From DATAFT01 sp035544635 (lineage in GTDB: Bacteria; Acidobacteriota; Thermoanaerobaculia; Multivoradales; Multivoraceae): DNA of 10,220 nt. How positions within the stretch are numbered: the first letter of the stretch is position 1; the number at the start of each line of letters is the position of its first letter. Under the pieces are notes generated by a model. The model ran no database searches. It saw only the letters and a list, made by a program, of their open reading frames with translations, and was not told where the DNA came from. Of the stretch, positions 5,790 to 10,220 are shown piece after piece. The position numbers and the translations under genes are program-made. The stretch lies in assembly GCA_035544635.1 (NCBI GenBank), contig DATKDQ010000134.1, positions 1 to 10,220 on the forward strand. The letters are read 5' to 3'.

Positions 5790-6308
5790 ATGCGCAGGAT
5801 CACGGTCATCACCACCGGTGGCACCATCGAGAAGGTGTACGACGAGCCGACCGGCGGCCTCGTGAACCGTGCCAGCCAGGTCCGCCGCATGCTGGCGGAG
5901 CTGCGCCTCGAGGACACCGAGATCTCCGTCCTCGAGCTGATGTCGAAGGACTCGCTCGAGATGACGGACGCCGACCGCCGCCGCATCGTCGACGCGGCGC
6001 GGGTGGCCGGCGCCGAGGACGCCAGCGCCGGCGCCGACGGCGTCGTCATCCTGCACGGCACCGACACCCTGGCCGACACCGGCGAGCTGCTCCACCGCGA
6101 GCTCGCGAACCTCACCGTGCCGGTGGTCCTCACCGGCGCCATCCGCCCGTTCGAGATGAAGCGCTCCGACCCGCTCCAGAATCTCACCGAGGCGCTGTTC
6201 GCCACCGGCGCGCTCGCGCCCGCGATCTGGGTCGTCGCGCACGGCCGCGCGCTGCGCTTCCTCGGCGTGCGCAAGGACCGCGAGACCGGCACCTTCGTGC
6301 GGGCCTGA
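5790..6308 (+). CDS. Single-domain asparaginase-like protein (N-terminal asparaginase domain only)
   Basis: 172 residues matching only the N-terminal, catalytic-residue-bearing half of type I/II L-asparaginases, which are about 330 residues. TTGGTI at 8-13 carries the nucleophilic Thr (Thr9). HGTDT at 89-93 gives the second Thr-Asp pair (Thr91, Asp92). GAIRP is at 116-120, and Lys162 in VRKDRETG fits the triad lysine. All first-domain active-site residues are present, while the C-terminal domain that helps bind the substrate is missing. The frame ends in TGA with no homologous continuation downstream, so it looks like a stand-alone short form rather than a fresh truncation. Short asparaginase-domain proteins of 160-175 residues are known in other bacteria without a firm function. 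It lies 61 bases after dnaE2 on the same strand, perhaps co-transcribed. No clear Shine-Dalgarno precedes ATG 5790. No signal peptide; cytoplasmic. Asparagine hydrolysis is not assured. Confidence 0.85.
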   Translation: MRRITVITTGGTIEKVYDEPTGGLVNRASQVRRMLAELRLEDTEISVLELMSKDSLEMTDADRRRIVDAARVAGAEDASAGADGVVILHGTDTLADTGELLHRELANLTVPVVLTGAIRPFEMKRSDPLQNLTEALFATGALAPAIWVVAHGRALRFLGVRKDRETGTFVRA

Positions 6309-6323
6309 GCCGGGAAACTCCGC

Positions 6324-6344
6324 CGCAGCCTACGAACGGCTGCG
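6324..6344. terminator. Possible bidirectional stem-loop between convergent genes
   Basis: CGCAGCC (6324-6330) and GGCTGCG (6338-6344) form a 7-bp stem with a 7-base loop. It lies 15 bases after the asparaginase-like stop and overlaps the last codons of the minus-strand gene. There is no T-run on either side, so intrinsic termination is doubtful. The convergent position is the main support. Confidence 0.35.
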
Positions 6345-7115
6345 CGAGAAACGGCGGCGCGCCGTCGCGGGGGGCGGCCCCGCCTCGAGCCAGGCGGCGA
6401 CCAGGTAGGCCACGGGCAGCGCCGCGATCAGGGCCCAGCTCATCCGGTAGAGCCGATTCCAGAGCGGCGCGCCTTCGCGCAGCACCTCGAGAGTCTCGAC
6501 GAAGACCACCTCGCAGCCGTCGTCGTCGCGACGCGTCGAGGTCTTGCGCCAGAAGTCACGCCAATCCTCCATCTGATAGTCGACCAGGAGACCCTGCAGG
6601 CGCACCTGATCGCCGACGTTGACCGACGCCAGCCGCCGACGGACGGCGGCGTCGTCGGTGATCAGATGGTTGTTCGAGAGCTCCTTCGGATCGAAGCGGA
6701 TGCCGGGCGGATAGCGGAAGTAGCAGGTGAACGGCCCGCTCGAGAATCTCACCCGGTGGGAGTCCTCGCTCTGGAGGCTTCCGCCCCACAGCACGCAGAG
6801 GTCCTTGGTGTCGACCGACGACGAGTCGTGGTAGATGTCGGCGAAGCTCTCGATGTCGTTGTGGCTCACCACCAGGCCGTGGAGCTCGTACTCGGCGACC
6901 GGGCGAACCCGGCAGGCCTGGCCGCGGTAGGTGAAGGCGAACGGTGCGCGCGACGTCGGTCGCTGTACCGGCGCGGAGAGGAGCGCCCGATCGATCTCCG
7001 CGGGCGCGATCGGCCGCCCCTTCAGATACCAGCTCGCCGCGAGCAGAGCGAGCGCGCCGAGGAAGGCTCGACCCACCCGTCGCCGCCAGCCGCTTGCCGT
7101 CGCGCGTCTCGCCAT
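6330..7115 (-). CDS. Unrecognised protein with two terminal membrane segments and a central extracytoplasmic domain
   Basis: 261 residues. I do not recognise the family. An Arg-rich start (RRVGR) precedes a hydrophobic stretch at about 16-30 (AFLGALALLAASWYL). A second hydrophobic stretch lies at about 225-243 (MSWALIAALPVAYLVAAWL), followed by an Arg-rich tail. By the positive-inside rule both ends are cytoplasmic and residues about 31-222 lie outside the inner membrane. That central part has four cysteines (GQACRV, DLCVLWG, FTCYF, DGCEV) that could form disulfides. It also has conserved-looking stretches, VVSHNDIESFADIYHD, SVDTKDLCVLWGG and LSNNHLITDDAAVRRRL, and an OB-like strand pair GDQVRLQGLLVDYQ. 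ATG 7115 has GAGGG nearby. It lies 61 bases downstream of the dehydrogenase/cytochrome gene on the same strand, so it may be co-transcribed and act at the membrane with it. No function is assigned. Confidence 0.85.
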   Translation of the reverse strand: MARRATASGWRRRVGRAFLGALALLAASWYLKGRPIAPAEIDRALLSAPVQRPTSRAPFAFTYRGQACRVRPVAEYELHGLVVSHNDIESFADIYHDSSSVDTKDLCVLWGGSLQSEDSHRVRFSSGPFTCYFRYPPGIRFDPKELSNNHLITDDAAVRRRLASVNVGDQVRLQGLLVDYQMEDWRDFWRKTSTRRDDDGCEVVFVETLEVLREGAPLWNRLYRMSWALIAALPVAYLVAAWLEAGPPPATARRRFSRSRS

Positions 7116-7176
7116 CCTGCCCTCACCCCGGCGCCCGGAGCCTCGCGCCGACCCCTCGGCCCGCCGCCCCGCTCGA

Positions 7177-10100
7177 TCAGCGATTCTGAATCAGCTCGAT
7201 CAGATCGCGCAGGTCCTGGGGCGTTAAGCCCTGCTCGATTCCCGTCGGCATCAGCGAGGCTCCGGTCGAGCGCATCGACGCGATCTCGCGGCGCGCGAGC
7301 TCCCGGCGCACTCCACCGGCCTGGACCAGCGTGAGCGCCGTGGGGCTCTCGGCGGCGATCAGCCCGAGCTCGCGATCGCCCGAGGCGAGCGCGACCTCGA
7401 AGGCGACGTAGCTCGGGTGGATCGCCAGGTTGGGATCGAGGATGTTCGAGACCAGGTCCTCGGCGCTGCGATGGGCGAGGCTTCCGAGGTCGGGACCCAC
7501 GGCGTGACCGATGCCGGCGGCGACGTGGCACTGGGCGCACAGGCGCTGGTGGATGGCGCGGCCGCGCGCGCTCGATCCCGCCGCCGGAAGGCGAGCCAGC
7601 CACTCCTCGACCACGACCGCGCGGTTGCCGTACTCGTGATCGTCGATCAACGCGGCCGCGCGCCGGGCGACGCCGGGAGCTTCGGAGCGCAGCAGCCGCC
7701 GGCGCTGCTCGAGATCGAGCGCCAGCTCACCCGGCGCGAGCCGCCCCTCCTCGAGCGCGGACACCACCTCGCCGTGGAAGGCCGGCCGGCGCAGCAGGAG
7801 GCGCAGCGCCTCGCGCCGCGCCGGCGGGCCGAGCCCGCGGAAGCGGTCGATCAGGTCGCGCCCCAACGACGGGTGGTCGAGCCCGGCGAGCGCCGCGACC
7901 GCGCGCGCCTGGAGCTCGGAGGGCTCGGCGCCGGCGAGCAGATCCAGCAGCGGCGGCGCGGACTCCTCCCACCTCCCGAGCGCCAGCACCTCCACCGCGG
8001 CGCCCCGCTCCTCGACCGCCAGCGCGCGGTCGCGAGCGCTCGCGGCCGCCCGCGCCAATGCCGCCGCCTGCACCGTCCCATCGGGGAGATCGATCGCTCG
8101 CCGCACCCGCCACGCCGATCGCGCCATCGCCGTCGAGCCATCGAGCATCGCTCGATCGAGGAACGCCGCGATGGTCGCCGTCGCCGCCGGGGCGCGCGGT
8201 GCTCGGCCCATTCCCGCTGCGAGCCCGGCGAGCACCGCCTCGGCCAGCGGGCGCGGCGTCGCGGGCGCGAGCGCCGCCGCCAGGAGCGCCTCGAGCCGCG
8301 TCGCACCGTCACGGCCGAGCCCGCCGCCGGCGAGCTCCGCCAGCTCGAGCACGAGGGTCTCCGCGTGCCCGAGCGCGCCCGGTTCCGCGCGTCCCGGCGC
8401 GACGCGAGCCCGCCGTGGTGGCGCTGCGCGCTCCGCCGCCGGCCCCGCGCCGGCCGGCGAGAGCGGCATCGTCGCCGCCTGCGCCAGCACCTCCGCGAGC
8501 GCCTCGCCGGCTCCGTCCCCGAGCGCGCTCGCGACGGCGATGCGCGTGAAGCGATGCGCGGCGTCGCGCCGGAGGATCTCGAGCAGCGCCGCCGTCCGCT
8601 CCGCAGAAGCGAGCTCACCCAGGGTCAGCGCGGCCTGGAAGCGCACCCGCGCCGACGGATCGTCGCCCATCGCGACGATGCGGCCGCGCAGCGCCGCCGC
8701 GCCGGGCAGGAGCGTCTCCGCGATCTGGAGCGCGTTCTCGCGCACGCCGGGGTGCGGATCGTCGAGCGCCGCCATGACCGTCGCCTGGTCGATCGCGTGC
8801 AGACCCTGGAGCGTCCACAGCGCATGGAGCCGGCCGAGCGCGGCGCGCTCGGTACCCGGCTCGCCGGCGGGTCGGGCGGTCGCCATCTCGCGCAGGGGAT
8901 CGAGCGGCGCTGCGCCGCGCTCGAGCAGCAGCCGCTGGGCGGTGTCGCGGCGCCAGCGCAGCGGGCTCGCGAGCTCCTCGACCAGCCGCTCGGACCCGGC
9001 GCCCGCGAGCGGCGGACCGGCGGGCGGTAGCCCCCGCCGCGGCGCGATCCGGTAGATGCGGCCGCGCTCGCTGCCGGCGCGCAGGTCGAGCGTCCGGCGC
9101 AGCGACTCCGGGATGTAGTCGGGGTGCTCGATCACGTCGCGCTGCATGTCGATCAGGTAGAGCGCCCCGTCGGGACCCATCTCCACGCCCACCGGCCGGA
9201 AGGCGGGGTCGCGGCTGCGGAAGAGCTCGCTCTCCCGCTCCTCCGGCGCGCGCTCGGCGACGTAGAGCGGCCCCTCCATCCGGAGCGTCTCGCGCGACAC
9301 CAGGTTGCCGACGACGTCGCACACCAGGACTCCGCGCGGCAGGCCGTCGCCCGGAAAGTCGAGATATCCCATCCCGCCCGCCGAGCTGTAGTGACCAGCC
9401 TGCTCGGGGTGGTTCGGACGCGTCACCGGCGCGGAGATCGGGAAGATCCGCGCCATCGCCCCGTGCACCGAGATGCTCGCGGTCGCGCGCACCGGCGGCA
9501 GCGCTGGCGACCGTGCGAGGTAGCGCTCCGGAATGACCCGCTGCTGGAGGTGATCGACGTTGAACGGCGAGAAGCTGCGCCCCCACTCGTCGAACGCGAG
9601 GCCGAAGCCGGCCGAGGTGTGGTACGTCGTCCCCACCGCACCGGTGCGCGGATCGAAGCGGAAGTCGAGGCCGCGGATCGACGTCCACGGACCTCCGGCC
9701 GCGGCCTCGCCCGCCGCTTCGGAGTGCCGCACGTGACCGCCGTTTCCGCCGTTCACACCGTGGAAGTGGTTGTCGATCGCCCAGCGCAGACCGTTGACGT
9801 TGCTGTCGGTGACGCCGAGCGTGAAGCCGTCGTAGACCACCTGGCGCCGGTCGGCGCGCCCGTCGCCGTCGGTGTCCTCGAGAAACAGGATCTGGGGCGG
9901 CGCGGTGACGAACACTCCCCCCTTCCACGCCGCGATCGAGGTCGGAAAGCTCAAGCCCTCCGCGAAGACGGTGCTGCGATCGGCCCGACCATCGCCGTCG
10001 GTGTCCTCGAGCAGGCGCACCGCGCCGCCGGGACGCCCGTCCGGAGGCAGGCCCTCGGGATAGTCGCGCATCTCGACCACGTACATCCGTTCCGCCGCAT

Positions 10101-10220
10101 CGAACGTGAGCGCGACCGGGTCGAGCACGGCGGGCTCGGCCGCCCACAGCTCGATCTCGAGAGCGGGATGGAGCTCGTAGGAGCCGGGCTGGGGAAGCGT
10201 GGCCTCCCGAGCGCAGCCGG
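7177..10220 (-). CDS. PVC-type propeller dehydrogenase with HEAT repeats and cytochrome c domain; N-terminus beyond window
   Basis: The frame is open to the right edge (1013 complete codons, no clear start inside). Numbering from the internal GTG 10128: a propeller-type domain at 1-370 with DPVALTFDAAERMYVVEMRDYP, two DTDGDGRAD acidic loops (42-50 and 85-93), GLRWAIDNHFHGVNGGNGG and YLIDMQRDVIEHPDYIP; then alpha-helical HEAT-like repeats at about 385-850; then a monohaem cytochrome c domain with CAQCH (nt 7525-7539), GPDLGSLAHRS, and a MPTGIEQGLTPQDLRDLI end whose Met is a likely axial ligand. This matches the putative membrane-bound dehydrogenase TIGR02604 followed by the haem-binding TIGR02603 family, thought to oxidise sugars or alcohols in the periplasm; no substrate is established. 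Upstream of GTG 10128 the family region continues (SYELHPALEIELWAAEP), so that GTG is not the start. The first readable residues, x-G-C-A-R-E, could be a lipobox. Overlapping minus-strand frames are shadows. Confidence 0.92.
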   Translation of the reverse strand, partial: GCAREATLPQPGSYELHPALEIELWAAEPAVLDPVALTFDAAERMYVVEMRDYPEGLPPDGRPGGAVRLLEDTDGDGRADRSTVFAEGLSFPTSIAAWKGGVFVTAPPQILFLEDTDGDGRADRRQVVYDGFTLGVTDSNVNGLRWAIDNHFHGVNGGNGGHVRHSEAAGEAAAGGPWTSIRGLDFRFDPRTGAVGTTYHTSAGFGLAFDEWGRSFSPFNVDHLQQRVIPERYLARSPALPPVRATASISVHGAMARIFPISAPVTRPNHPEQAGHYSSAGGMGYLDFPGDGLPRGVLVCDVVGNLVSRETLRMEGPLYVAERAPEERESELFRSRDPAFRPVGVEMGPDGALYLIDMQRDVIEHPDYIPESLRRTLDLRAGSERGRIYRIAPRRGLPPAGPPLAGAGSERLVEELASPLRWRRDTAQRLLLERGAAPLDPLREMATARPAGEPGTERAALGRLHALWTLQGLHAIDQATVMAALDDPHPGVRENALQIAETLLPGAAALRGRIVAMGDDPSARVRFQAALTLGELASAERTAALLEILRRDAAHRFTRIAVASALGDGAGEALAEVLAQAATMPLSPAGAGPAAERAAPPRRARVAPGRAEPGALGHAETLVLELAELAGGGLGRDGATRLEALLAAALAPATPRPLAEAVLAGLAAGMGRAPRAPAATATIAAFLDRAMLDGSTAMARSAWRVRRAIDLPDGTVQAAALARAAASARDRALAVEERGAAVEVLALGRWEESAPPLLDLLAGAEPSELQARAVAALAGLDHPSLGRDLIDRFRGLGPPARREALRLLLRRPAFHGEVVSALEEGRLAPGELALDLEQRRRLLRSEAPGVARRAAALIDDHEYGNRAVVVEEWLARLPAAGSSARGRAIHQRLCAQCHVAAGIGHAVGPDLGSLAHRSAEDLVSNILDPNLAIHPSYVAFEVALASGDRELGLIAAESPTALTLVQAGGVRRELARREIASMRSTGASLMPTGIEQGLTPQDLRDLIELIQNR

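Noticed and set aside
7171..7203. GCTCGATCAG twice (7171-7180, 7194-7203) around the inverted repeat GATTC-T-GAATC, as a possible attachment site
   Set aside because: The repeats are short, mostly coding for the last residues of the dehydrogenase gene, and no integrase or mobile gene is nearby.
7417..9055. Long plus-strand frames opposite the dehydrogenase gene
   Set aside because: Composition is Arg/Ala/Pro-rich with no motif, while the minus strand carries a complete, recognisable domain order.
9851..10009. Near-identical 30-base direct repeat (about 9851-9881 and 9979-10009)
   Set aside because: Both copies encode the DTDGDGRAD acidic loop of the propeller domain, so a protein repeat explains them.

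Overview
The window is uniformly GC-rich DNA with dense gene packing, from a bacterium I cannot place to genus. The gene families suggest a soil or aquatic Gram-negative lineage such as Myxococcota/Binatota-type 'deltaproteobacteria', Acidobacteriota or a PVC-like group. The pointers are an error-prone DnaE2 polymerase and a large dehydrogenase/HEAT/cytochrome c protein of the kind named TIGR02604/TIGR02603. No rRNA, tRNA, CRISPR array or transposase gene was seen.

Left part (1-1828, minus strand): a tightly coupled operon. It starts with a nitronate monooxygenase-type flavoprotein that has a strong Shine-Dalgarno. Its stop overlaps by one base the start of a thioredoxin-fold [2Fe-2S] ferredoxin. 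The ferredoxin frame has no stop codon before a RidA-family domain, so ferredoxin and RidA form one open frame running off the left edge. The RidA part also has its own good ribosome binding site and ATG inside that frame. A flavin oxidase, a one-electron carrier and an enamine/imine-handling fold in one unit suggest a small redox pathway for a nitrogenous substrate; this is inference.

Centre (about 1829-5728, plus strand): a divergent promoter region and a long dnaE2. A near-consensus sigma70-type promoter (TTGACT, 17 bp, TATGCT) overlaps the longest possible N-terminus, so translation probably starts at ATG 2024 or later. Its spacer contains a TTACG direct repeat of 11 bp period that could be an operator. 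The polymerase has a roughly 127-residue low-complexity N-terminal extension, a PHP domain whose metal ligands are largely replaced, an intact palm, and two in-frame copies of a 63-bp hairpin-rich repeat in a loop of the C-terminal half. No imuA/imuB lies beside it.

Right part: a single-domain asparaginase-like protein (5790-6308, plus) converges on an unrecognised protein with two membrane segments (6330-7115, minus). That gene lies 61 bp downstream of, and may be co-transcribed with, a very large protein with a propeller-type dehydrogenase domain, HEAT-like repeats and a CxxCH cytochrome c domain (7177 to the right edge, minus). The last residues readable at the right edge end in Gly-Cys, compatible with a lipobox, so this protein may be an anchored periplasmic lipoprotein.
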